Positions 1-9,584 of a stretch of 64,000 nucleotides of DNA are shown in pieces. A model generated the notes under the pieces. It worked only from the letters and a program-made list of their open reading frames with translations, searched no databases and was not told where the DNA came from. This DNA is from Spinacia oleracea (Eukaryota; Streptophyta; Magnoliopsida; Caryophyllales; Amaranthaceae), in NCBI RefSeq assembly GCF_020520425.1, contig NC_079487.1:81535141-81599140 (forward strand), given 5' to 3'. The position numbers were made by a program, and so were the translations under genes. Numbering within the stretch: position 1 is the stretch's first letter; each line of letters begins with the position of its first letter.

Positions 1-218
1 TAATAGTTTTGAAACATGTTATATGAAATTATAACTAGATAATTCTACATCATACCATGATAAAACATAAAACAATCTAAATGTATGATGAATGATGCAT
101 TTACCTATTAACTACACATGTATATAAATCTAAGACTCAAATGCAAAACACTGTACAGTGTGGATATTTCAAATCCATAACTTGTTGAACTTCAGGTCCA
201 TGAGCTCATTTTATCATT

Positions 219-223
219 ATAGT
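219..223. repeat. Target site duplication of element A (left copy)
   Basis: The five bases atagt directly precede the left LTR and recur at 20897-20901 directly after the right LTR. This is the usual 5-bp duplication made by a Copia integrase. It shows that 224-20896 is one insertion despite the 10 kb element nested in it. Confidence 0.9.
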
Positions 224-1590
224 TGTTAGGTTATGATACATATGACAATTCATAAATCATGCGGAAACAACCATTAAGCCAGGAATACATATTATTTACA
301 CATAATCATATAGCATAATTTAGATGCATACTCTTTGTTGCGTGCCTTCCCTAGCTGCGCCCGAACCGAACAAGAACAAGTCTTTTAGGACTCCAAGTGT
401 CGTCCCTCCGTAGATAGTCCACAGCACGTCCGGATCCGCCTTAAGATTGACCAACTAGAATCGCCCTTAAGGTACTATTATTTTCGGCTAAAATGGGCAA
501 GAGTTATGGCTGATTTTTCTGCTTAAAAATCCTAGTTTTGAATACTTGAAAACTTATGTATAAATAATGACCCCTAGGCCCTTATTTATAGAGGTATGGA
601 AAAGGAATTGTAATCCTACTAGGATGTGGATTTGTTAATTAGAACTTTATTAGGACTCTAAATAACAAAGCAATTCTAATAAGATTAGGATTTTAATCTT
701 CGCACGAATCCCAATAGAATTAGGATTTCCGGCATACGCATCGCACAAGCCGTGCACCCGCGCAGGCCTTGCGGCCCACGACAAGCGCACAGCCCATGTG
801 CGGTGCTGCGTGCGCGCGCGCGCCCTTGGCTGGGCCTGGCCTTGCGCTGGGCCTGGTCGAGGCGTGCGTTGCGTGCGGCTCGCTGGGCGATGGCCTGGCT
901 TCGTGCTGGGCCTTCGTCTAGCGGGCCTCGTCCGATGCTAATTCGTACGATACGCTTCCGATTAAATTCTCGATTCCGGAATTCATTTCCGATACGAACA
1001 ACATTTAATATTTCCGATTCCGGAATTAATTTCCGTTTCGAACAAATATTTAATATTTCCGTTTCGGGAATTATTTTCCGATTCCGATAATATTTCCGAT
1101 TCTGACAATATTTCCGTTTTCCGGCAATATTTCCGATTCCGGCAATATTTCCATTTCCGATAATATTTTCCGATACGTACCATGTTTCCGTTTCCGGCAA
1201 CATCTACGACTTGGATAATATTTATATTTCCGATACGATCCATATTTTCGTTTCCGGCAATATCATCGTTTCCAGAGTATTCATTTCTTGCCTGTGACGA
1301 TCTCAGCTCCCACTGAAACCAAGATCCGTCGATTCCGAATATCCATAGATGGAGTATTTAATGCCATCAAATACTTGATCCGTTTACGTACTATTTGTGT
1401 GACCCTACGGGTTCAGTCAAGAGTAAGCTGTGGATTAATATCATTAATTCCACTTGAACTGAAGCGGCCTCTAGCTAGGCATTCAGCTCACTTGATCTCA
1501 CTGAATTATTAACTTGTTAATTAATACTGAACCGCATTTATTAGACTTAACATAGAATGCATACTTGGACCAAGGGCATTATTTCCTTCA
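224..1590 (-). repeat. 3' LTR of element A
   Basis: The 1367-bp LTR runs, on the minus strand, from TGAAGGAAATAATG to CATAACCTAACA. It matches 19531-20896 almost base for base and is the same family as the LTRs of element B and the partial LTR at 62782. It contains a run of near-repeats built on CGGAAATATT, a GC-rich block (about 730-940) and a TATA box. The several short open frames in it lie in different frames on both strands and are not genes. Confidence 0.95.
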
Positions 1591-1603
1591 GTCTCCCACT
1601 TGT
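1591..1603 (-). other. Polypurine tract of element A
   Basis: On the minus strand the sequence ACAAGTGGGAGAC lies directly before the 3' LTR. This is the position and composition expected of the primer for plus-strand DNA synthesis. Element B has the same sequence at 17225-17237. Confidence 0.8.
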
Positions 1604-2461
1604 CCTTAGGGACAAGTGTGCCTTTCCTAATTCCTTTGTCGCTCGATGCTTGCTCTTGAACATAAGGTAAGAGTTGTCATCCTTATTATGTCTAGAGGTG
1701 TTTCTCGGTTTCAGAGTTCAACTGATCAAATAAACAGATAATCATAGCCTATGATTCATCCGAGCACAGCCATGCATTTCACAGTTTCTAGCTCTCCGAG
1801 TGGCCTTGTACAACTTTTAAGCATCTCATCCCGATTTATGGGAGGACAATCCCAATCTTGCGATCTTGAGATTAGACTTCGTTTGATAGGTGATTACCTG
1901 AGCGTTGCCTTTATAGCCTCCTTTTACGGTGCGACGGTTGGTCAACGTCAAAGCAACCAGTTCTCAAACAAGTAATCTCAAATCACTCAGGTATTGAGGA
2001 TTTAGTGTCTAATAATTTTAATGAAATTTACTTATGACAGATTCTCATCTCTTACAGTAAAGTTTCATAGGTCTTGTCCGATACTAGTCTTCCCAAAGTA
2101 AGTATCTATGCAAATGATTATGACATTGCCATGTCCACATAGTTCAAGAAACAGAACTACTAGTCATCTTGCATTCTAATCGTCTAACGTTTTCTATGCG
2201 TCCAATTTTATAGAAAACTCCGACTAGGGACCATTTTCAACCTTTGACATTCAAGTTCACTTGATAGACATTTCTTAGTCACAGGACTGGTCCTGACAGT
2301 CTATCTTGAATATATCGTCAAATTGAAGGGACTCATCATTTAATAAACCACAAATTAAATGGAAAAATGAATTCTTTTCATTTATTGTGAATGATTAACC
2401 AATAATGTTTTACAAAGATTTAAACTCTAAAACTTTAAAACATTAAACAGAGACATCAAAG
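1604..2461 (-). other. 3' non-coding region of element A
   Basis: This 0.86 kb lies between the pol stop codon and the polypurine tract. It is closely matched by 16490-17224 in element B, so the two elements share their 3' ends as well as their LTRs. A 74-codon frame antisense to the element (1751-1975) is kept in both copies but is probably not a gene. Confidence 0.75.
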
Positions 2462-5400
2462 TCATTCTCCAATATGCTTGATTCCCATAGCTACAGTGTG
2501 CGAGTTGTGCTTCGCCTGCGGCAGAGGTTTAGTTAATGGATCTGATATGTTGTCATCAGTACCAATTTTGCTTATCTCGACTTCTTTTCTTTCAACGAAC
2601 TCTCGTAGAAGGTGAAATCTACGAAGTACATGCTTGACTCTCTGGTGGTGTCTAGGCTCCTTTGCCTGTGCAATAGCTCCGTTATTGTCACAATACAGGG
2701 CTATTGGTCCTTTAATGGAGGGGACTACACCAAGTTCACCTATGAACTTCCTTAGCCATATAGCTTCTTTTGCTGCTTCATGTGCAGCAATGTACTCCGC
2801 TTCAGTTGTAGAATCCGCAATGGTGCTTTGCTTAGCACTTTTCCAGCTTACTGCTCCTCCGTTGAGGCAGAAGACAAACCCAGACTGTGATCTGAAATCA
2901 TCTTTGTCGGTTTGGAAACTTGCGTCCGTATAGCCTTTAACAATTAATTCATCATCTCCACCATAGACCAGGAAGTCATCTTTATGCCTTTTCAGGTACT
3001 TCAGAATGTTCTTGGCAGCAGTCCAATGCGCCTCTCCTGGGTCTGACTGGTATCTGCTTGTAGCACTGAGTGCGTACGCAACATCCGGGCGTGTACATAT
3101 CATAGCATACATTATTGAACTAATCAATGATGCATATGGAATCCCATTCATTCGTCTACGCTCATCAAGTGTTTTTGGGCACTGAGTCTTGCTTAGAGTC
3201 ATTCCATGAGACATGGGTAGGTAGCCTCGTTTGGAGTCCGCCATCTTGAACCTATCAAGCACCTTATTGATATAAGTGCTTTGACTAAGTCCAATCATCC
3301 TTTTAGATCTATCTCTGTAAATCTTGATGCCCAATATGTACTTTGCTTCTCCTAGATCCTTCATCGAAAAACATTTCCCAAGCCAAATCTTGACAGAGTT
3401 CAACATAGGAATGTCATTTCCGATAAGTAATATGTCGTCGACATATAATACTAGGAAAGCAATTTTGCTCCCACTGACCTTCTTGTATACACAAGATTCG
3501 TCTGCGTTCTTGATGAAACCAAAGTCACTGACTGCTTCATCAAAACGTATATTCCAGCTCCTGGATGCCTGCTTCAATCCGTAGATTGACTTCTTTAGCT
3601 TGCATACCTTTTTAGCATTCTTTGGATCCTCAAAACCTTCAGGCTGTGTCATAAACACAGTTTCTGTTAAAACGCCGTTTAAGAAAGCAGTTTTGACATC
3701 CATCTGCCATATTTCGTAATCGTAATATGCAGCGATTGCTAACATTATCCGAATAGACTTTAGCATTGCAACTGGTGAAAAGGTTTCATCGTAATCCACA
3801 CCGTGGACTTGCCTGTAACCTTTTGCAACCAATCTAGCTTTGAAAACTTCAAGTTTCCCATCCTTGTCCTTTTTCAGTTTGAAAACCCATTTGCTTCCAA
3901 TGGCTTGGTAGCCATCTGGCAAATCGACCAAATCCCATACTTGGTTTTCAGACATGGAGTCTAATTCAGATTGCATGGCTTCTTGCCATTGCTTGGAGCT
4001 AGGGCTCGTCATAGCTTGTTTGTAAGTCGCAGGTTCATCACTTTCAAGTAATAGAACGTCATAGCTCTCGTTCGTCAAAATACCTAAGTACCTTTCCGGT
4101 TGAGATCTATATCTTTGCGATCTACGCGGGGTAACATTTCTAGATTGACCATGATTCTCACCAGATTCTTCTAAAGATCTCTGAGTTTCATCTTGAATGT
4201 CATCTTGATCATTCTCTAGAGTTTGTTGTTCGACTCGAATTTCTTCGAGGTCTACTTTTCTCCCACTTGTCATTTTGGAAATGTGATCCTTCTCCAAAAA
4301 GACACCATCTCGAGCAACAAACACTTTGTTCTCAGATGTATTGTAGAAGTAATACCCCTTTGTTTCCTTTGGATAGCCCACAAGGATACATTTGTCAGAT
4401 TTTGGATGAAGTTTGTCTGAAATTAATCGTTTGACGTATACTTCACATCCCCAAATCTTAAGAAAAGACACATTTGGAGGCTTTCCAAACCATAATTCGT
4501 ATGGAGTCTTTTCGACAGCTTTAGACGGAGCTCTATTTATAGTGAGTGCAGCTGTATTTAGTGCATGTCCCCAAAATTCTAATGGAAGTTCGGCCTGACC
4601 CATCATTGACCTGACCATGTCTAGCAAGGTTCTGTTCCTCCGTTCTGACACACCGTTCCATTGTGGTGTTCCAGGAGGAGTCAATTCTGATAGAATTCCA
4701 CATTCTTTCAGATGGTCATCAAATTCATAGCTCAGATATTCACCGCCTCTATCAGACCGCAGTGCCTTGATCTTCTTGCCTAATTGATTCTCTACTTCAC
4801 TCTGAAATTCCTTGAATTTGTCAAAGGATTCAGACTTATGCTTCATTAGGTAGACATAACCATACCTACTGAAGTCATCAGTGAAAGTGATAAAGTAGCT
4901 GAAACCACCTCTAGCATTTGTACTCATTGGTCCACATACATCTGTATGGATTAAACCCAATAGTTCATTTGCTCTTTCTCCAACTTTAGAGAAAGGTTGC
5001 TTTGTCATTTTGCCAAGTAAACATGATTCGCATTTACCATAATCCTCTAAGTCAAATGGTTCTAGAATTCCTTCCCTTTGAAGTCTTTCTAAGCGTTTCA
5101 AGTTTATATGGCCTAATCGACAATGCCACAGATAGGTGAGATCTGAATCATCCTTTTTGGCCTTTTTGGTATTTATGTTATATACTTGTTTGTCGTGATC
5201 TAATAAATAAAGTCCATTGACTAATCTAGCAGATCCATAAAACATCTCTTTAAAATAAAACGAACAACTATTGTCTTTTATTAAAAAGGAAAATCCCTTA
5301 GCATCTAAGCAAGAAACTGAAATGATTTTTTTAGTAAGACTTGGAACATGGAAACATTCTTCCAGTTCCAAAACTAGCCCGGAGGGCAACGACAAAAAGT

Positions 5401-5791
5401 AAGTTCCTACAGCTAATGCAGCAATCCGTGCTCCATTTCCCACTCGCAGGTCGACTTCACCCTTGCTTAACTTTCTACTTCTTCTTAGTCCCTGTGGATT
5501 GGAACATAAGTGTGAGCCACAACCTGTATCTAATACCCAAGAAGTTGAATTAGCAAGTATACAGTCTATAACGAAAATACCTGAAGATGGAACGACTGTT
5601 CCGTTCTTCTGATCTTCCTTTAGCTTCAAGCAATCTCTCTTCCAATGCCCCTTCTTCTTGCAGTAGAAGCATTCGGATTCAGAAGTGGGTTGACTGACCT
5701 TCCTCTTTACAGATTTGGCGCCAGTTTGCTTAGTTGGGCTGGCCTTGTCGCCACCTTTCTTAGCATTCCACGCACCATAAGCACATCCTGC
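2462..5791 (-). CDS. pol: Copia pol: CCHC knuckle, protease, integrase, reverse transcriptase, RNase H
   Basis: This frame is open from 5791 to the stop at 2462 and contains no ATG near its start; it is the downstream half of gag-pol. In order it shows a gag CCHC zinc knuckle (5630-5671, CFYCKKKGHWKRDC), then (counting residue 1 at 5629) a protease with DTG at 34-36, the integrase zinc-binding H169/H174/C200/C203, and the integrase core D230, D293 and E329 with 35-residue D-E spacing. The reverse transcriptase YVDD is at 729-732, and RNase H has candidate acidic residues D902, E945 and D981. No internal stop or missing catalytic residue was seen. Integrase preceding reverse transcriptase is diagnostic of Ty1/Copia. 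The frame is -1 relative to the gag frame that overlaps it at 5707-5791. In a working element it would be made as a gag-pol polyprotein and cleaved by its own protease inside virus-like particles. Confidence 0.93.
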   Translation of the reverse strand, partial: AGCAYGAWNAKKGGDKASPTKQTGAKSVKRKVSQPTSESECFYCKKKGHWKRDCLKLKEDQKNGTVVPSSGIFVIDCILANSTSWVLDTGCGSHLCSNPQGLRRSRKLSKGEVDLRVGNGARIAALAVGTYFLSLPSGLVLELEECFHVPSLTKKIISVSCLDAKGFSFLIKDNSCSFYFKEMFYGSARLVNGLYLLDHDKQVYNINTKKAKKDDSDLTYLWHCRLGHINLKRLERLQREGILEPFDLEDYGKCESCLLGKMTKQPFSKVGERANELLGLIHTDVCGPMSTNARGGFSYFITFTDDFSRYGYVYLMKHKSESFDKFKEFQSEVENQLGKKIKALRSDRGGEYLSYEFDDHLKECGILSELTPPGTPQWNGVSERRNRTLLDMVRSMMGQAELPLEFWGHALNTAALTINRAPSKAVEKTPYELWFGKPPNVSFLKIWGCEVYVKRLISDKLHPKSDKCILVGYPKETKGYYFYNTSENKVFVARDGVFLEKDHISKMTSGRKVDLEEIRVEQQTLENDQDDIQDETQRSLEESGENHGQSRNVTPRRSQRYRSQPERYLGILTNESYDVLLLESDEPATYKQAMTSPSSKQWQEAMQSELDSMSENQVWDLVDLPDGYQAIGSKWVFKLKKDKDGKLEVFKARLVAKGYRQVHGVDYDETFSPVAMLKSIRIMLAIAAYYDYEIWQMDVKTAFLNGVLTETVFMTQPEGFEDPKNAKKVCKLKKSIYGLKQASRSWNIRFDEAVSDFGFIKNADESCVYKKVSGSKIAFLVLYVDDILLIGNDIPMLNSVKIWLGKCFSMKDLGEAKYILGIKIYRDRSKRMIGLSQSTYINKVLDRFKMADSKRGYLPMSHGMTLSKTQCPKTLDERRRMNGIPYASLISSIMYAMICTRPDVAYALSATSRYQSDPGEAHWTAAKNILKYLKRHKDDFLVYGGDDELIVKGYTDASFQTDKDDFRSQSGFVFCLNGGAVSWKSAKQSTIADSTTEAEYIAAHEAAKEAIWLRKFIGELGVVPSIKGPIALYCDNNGAIAQAKEPRHHQRVKHVLRRFHLLREFVERKEVEISKIGTDDNISDPLTKPLPQAKHNSHTVAMGIKHIGE

Positions 5792-6390
5792 TTATCACTT
5801 TTGAGCGTCTTTTCAGCGGTCTTCAGCATACCGTGAAGCTCAGTGAGAGTTTTGTCCAGACTATTCATACTGTAGTTCAGTTTGAACTGATCATACCCGC
5901 TATGAAGAGAATGGAGGATGGTGTCTATAGCCATTTCCTGAGAAAATTGCTGATCCAACCGACTCATATTCTCAATGAGTCCAATCATTTTGAGAACATG
6001 TGGACTTACGGGCTCGCCTTTCTTAAGCTTGGTCTCAAGAATTTTCCTATGAGTCTCGAATCTTTCGACTCGAGCCAGATCTTGGAACATGTTCTTCAAC
6101 TCACTGATGATTGTGAAAGCATCTGAGTTGATGAACGTTTTCTGCAGATCCGCACTCATGGTGGCGAGCATTAGACATTTCACATCCTTGTTGGCATCAA
6201 TCCAACGATTGAGGGCTGCCTGAGTGACCCCGTCGCCTGCGGCTTCGGGCATCGCCTCATCTAGGACATACTCCTTTTCTTCCTGCATAAGAACTATTTG
6301 CAAGTTCCTTTGCCAGTCAAGGAAGTTTTTCCCGTTCAACTTCTCCTTTTCGAGAATTGATCGAATGTTGAATGAATTGTTGTTTGCCAT
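5707..6390 (-). CDS. gag: Copia gag (capsid part), frame-broken before the zinc knuckle
   Basis: The 227-residue frame starts at the ATG at 6390 (MANNNSFNIRSILEKEKLNG). The frame extends upstream to 6483, but the added residues are hydrophobic leader translation and unlikely to be real. It resembles the UBN2/Retrotran_gag_2 type of capsid protein, which packages element RNA. It ends prematurely at 5707. The expected lysine-rich linker and CCHC knuckle continue in the -1 frame from about 5780, so one base appears lost or gained near 5775-5790. Most plant Copia elements use a single gag-pol frame, so this is probably a damaging indel. No canonical slippery heptamer was seen in the 85-bp overlap. 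Confidence 0.85.
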   Translation of the reverse strand: MANNNSFNIRSILEKEKLNGKNFLDWQRNLQIVLMQEEKEYVLDEAMPEAAGDGVTQAALNRWIDANKDVKCLMLATMSADLQKTFINSDAFTIISELKNMFQDLARVERFETHRKILETKLKKGEPVSPHVLKMIGLIENMSRLDQQFSQEMAIDTILHSLHSGYDQFKLNYSMNSLDKTLTELHGMLKTAEKTLKSDKQDVLMVRGMLRKVATRPAQLSKLAPNL

Positions 6391-8223
6391 ATTTAAAACT
6401 ACAATTGAAAAGAATAAACAAATAAATAACCATTCACAGTTTCTCTTAATAAACTTAAATTCTAGCATACATGCATAATTCAATGTTTATTAAGCATTTT
6501 ATTCAAGTTATGTGTTCCGGCAGGTGTGAATAAAATGATTCCAAGATCCTAAAATCATTGAAGAACTAAGCACAGTTTGTCGACTTAATTCTAAAACATC
6601 TTAGGTAAGCAAAAGCCTTTTGCTAATAGTCTAGAAACTATTCTTGGTTGATAGGTACGTCTAAGAACTTATTAGGTAAACCTATCGATTTTGCCACGAC
6701 ATAAAAGGACTCCTTACTTATATCGTTGAGTTTCACCAAAACTAACATGTACTCACAATTATTCGTGTACCTTGCCCCTTTAGGACCAATAAGTAACACC
6801 TCGCTGAGCGAAAACTATTACTAGATTGATGTAAAGGATATCCAAGCAAGTGTATATTTTGGCATGGCACCTTATAACTCAATTTTTAAGTTCGGAACTT
6901 AAGGCTCTTACTATGTTGGTTAGATTTTAAGTGAACTAAAATCCTTAATCATGCAACATAATCAAGCCACAATCTTATGCATAATTAAGACATATTTAAA
7001 GCAATAAATAACTTAAAGCATGTATAAGATAAATGTGATCTAGTATGGCCCGACTTCATCTTGAAGCTTTGACTTCAAAGTCCGTCTTGAAAATCTCCGT
7101 GGGAGGTACCATTTTCTTCAAATAGGATAAGCTATAATTAAAATTAATTACAACTATTTGATGGTACGCAGACCATATTTGAATTGAAAAACGACTTTGG
7201 TACTTTAGACCAATTACATTCAAATTAATGGTACGCAGACCATATTTTCTATCCTATTTGGGCCATACTAGTCACTTCATAACCTGCAAAACAGTACATA
7301 TACAATATATACCATTCACCCATTCATTATCATGAATTGCCCACATAGCTGGTTAGTTAAACACATTATGCATCACGTAAACATTTGCAGCAATTAATCA
7401 AGGGCACCAATAATCTACCAATTATTCAGTCCTTATTAATTCTAATCAAGTTGTTTTAACCTTAAGGTTTTGTAGACCTAATCAAGAGTTTATGACTAAA
7501 AGGGCTCCCACTTAAACCAATAAATTCATATGCTTTACTAATTTTAAACATAAAAATGTATTTCTAGTCTAACCGGAAACATACAAATTTAATTAAAATT
7601 TAAAGCTCATATAGATTTATAATTGAATCCAAAAAGTTTAATTTAATTTCAGTCGTATTTAAATTAATTCATGATTTTAATTTTAGTAAAATAATTAGAA
7701 TAAATAAAATTTATTATAATTACAATATTCAAAATTAAAATCCAAGAAAATAATTTAAATTATTAATTTTAAAATTAATTAAAATTACGTAAACTGAAAA
7801 TTTCAAATTAAACATTCAAAACGATCTAATCGCAACGCAAACACCCTACGCATCGCACGCCCATGGGCCACACGCACACAGCCATCGCTGGCCATGTGCG
7901 CGCAGCCCATGCGCTCGTCGCATAGCTGCTGCATCTCCCATCGCAAGCCATCGCACAAGTGGTGCTCGCTGCGCGCGCGCCAGCGCTCGACGCACGCGAG
8001 CCATCGCTCGCTGTGCGCGCTCGCCAGCGCTTGCTGCGCGCGCTCCAACGCTTGATGCACGCGAGCCATCGCTCGCTGTGCGCGAGCAATTGCTCGCTGC
8101 GCGCGATCAACGCTGGGCGCAGCGCTCGTGGCACGCGAGCTTGCGCTCGCTGCGCGAGAGGCTGCGCGCGCTTGCGCGAGGCAGTGCGCGTTGTGGCGCA
8201 GCTCGCTTGCTGCCCACACGCGA
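6391..8223 (-). other. 5' leader of element A, gag-proximal part
   Basis: This is non-coding leader between the element B insertion point and gag. It is AT-rich except for the GC-rich block at 7826-8223. It is homologous to about 10850-12350 of element B. With 18585-19515 it makes a leader of about 2.8 kb, very long for a Copia element. The short frames in it are Ala/Arg-rich readings of the GC block. Confidence 0.8.
7826..8223. repeat. GC-rich palindromic repeat block in leader of A
   Basis: A 0.4 kb block made almost only of GCGC, GAGC, GCTC and related short inverted units stands out from AT-rich surroundings. It corresponds to the block at 10360-10985 in B. Element B inserted into it, leaving the other part at about 18585-18740. 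Confidence 0.8.
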
Positions 8224-8228
8224 CTGCC
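8224..8228. repeat. Target site duplication of element B (left copy)
   Basis: The five bases ctgcc precede the 5' LTR of B and recur at 18580-18584 after its 3' LTR. This proves that B inserted into the leader of A. Confidence 0.9.
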
Positions 8229-9569
8229 TGAAGGAAATAATGCCCTTGGTCCAAGTATGCATTCTATGTTAAGTCTAATAAATGCGGTTCAGTATTAATT
8301 AACAAGTTAATAATTCAGTGAGATCAAGTGAGCTGAATGCCTAGCTAGAGGCCGCTTCAGTTCAAGTGGAATTAATGATATTAATCCACAGCTTACTCTT
8401 GACTGAACCCGTAGGGTCACACAAATAGTACGTAAACGGATCAAGTATTTAATGGCATTAAATACTCCATCTATGAATATTCGGAACCGACGGATCTTGG
8501 TTTCAGTGGGAGCTAAGATCGTCACAGGCAAGAAATGAATACTCCGGAAACGATGATATTGCCGGAAACGGAAATATGGATCGTATCGGAAATATGAATA
8601 TTATCCAAGTCGTAGATGTTGCCGGAAACGGAAACATGGTACGTATCGGAAAATATTATTGGAAATGGAAATATTACCAGAATCGGAAATATTGCCGGAA
8701 ACGGAAATATTGTCAGAATCGGAAATATTGCCGGAATCGGAAAATAATTCCGGAAACGGAAATATTAAATATTTGTTCGAAACGGAAATTAATTCCGGAT
8801 CGGAAATATTAAATATTGTTCGTATCGGAAATAGATTCCGGAAATGGAAATTTAATCGGAAGCGTATCGTACGAATTAGCATCGGACGAGACCTGCCGGA
8901 CGAAGGCCCAGCACGAAGCCAGGCCGTCGCCCAGCAAGCACGCACGCCACAAGCCCAGCGCGCGCCAAGGCCACGGATGCGTGGGCCTTGCTGCGTGGGC
9001 TGCAGCTCGCACGCATGGGCAGTCCTTGTGGCTGCCGTGTGTGTGTGAGTTTGTGCTCATGCGTGATTCCTGAATCTGCAAGAGTCAGTGTATGATTAAA
9101 TGTCTATTCCTAATTGGATAAATTAATTAAATAGAATTCATGTAGGATTCTAATTCCAATTAATTTCGCATCCTACTAGGATTACGATTCCTTTTCCATA
9201 ACTCTATAAATAAAGGCCTAGGGGTCATAATTTATATACAAGTTTCAAAGTATTCAAAAGTGAGTTTTTTGAGAGAAAATTAAAACACATCTTGCTCATA
9301 AAAGTGCCGAATTTTCTAGTACCTTAAGGGCGATTCTAGTTGGTCAATCTTAAGGCGGATCCGGACGTGCTGTGGACTATCTACGGAGGGACGACATTTG
9401 GAGTCCTAAAAGACTTGTTCTTGTTCGGTTCGGGCGCAGCTAGGGAGGGCACGCAACAAAGAGTATGCATCTAATAATGCTATATGATTATGTGTAAATA
9501 ATATGATTCCTGGGTTAATGGTTGTTTCCGCATGATTTATGTAAATGTCATATGTATCATAACCTAACA
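8229..9569 (+). repeat. 5' LTR of element B
   Basis: The 1341-bp LTR starts TGAAGGAAATAATG and ends CATAACCTAACA. It matches 17238-18579 apart from one missing base near 8797 and is clearly homologous to the LTRs of A. It carries the tandem CGGAAATATT-type repeats (about 8560-8870), a GC-rich block (about 8890-9050) and a TATA box at 9205-9212. Confidence 0.95.
9205..9212 (+). promoter_or_regulatory. TATA box of the element B LTR promoter
   Basis: TATAAATA lies about 365 bp before the LTR end, flanked by conserved sequence shared by all five LTR copies seen here. It is the likely core promoter; the transcript start (start of R) would lie about 30 bp downstream. The position is inferred from sequence only. 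Confidence 0.7.
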
Positions 9570-9570
9570 G

Positions 9571-9584
9571 TGGTATCACGAGCC
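9571..9584 (+). other. Primer-binding site of element B
   Basis: TGGTATCACGAGCC lies one base after the 5' LTR. It resembles the complement of the 3' end of initiator tRNA-Met (TGGTATCAGAGCC) but with one extra C after TGGTATCA. Element A has the identical 14 bases on the minus strand at 19516-19529, so the extra base is a family feature. Confidence 0.8.

Noticed and set aside
1288..1512. A 74-codon frame (MPVTISAPTETKIRRF) repeated at 8307, 17316, 20594 and 62860
   Set aside because: It is part of the shared LTR and antisense to the element's transcription, so it recurs only because the LTR recurs.
5707..5791. Programmed -1 ribosomal frameshift between gag and pol
   Set aside because: The frames are in the right relation, but no slippery heptamer or clear downstream structure was seen. 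An indel is the simpler reading pending comparison with other copies.
7803..8272. Overlapping Ala/Arg-rich open frames on both strands, also at 10267-11028
   Set aside because: They are readings of the GC-rich palindromic block in the retrotransposon leader. All frames are open because the repeat lacks AT, and none resembles a protein family.
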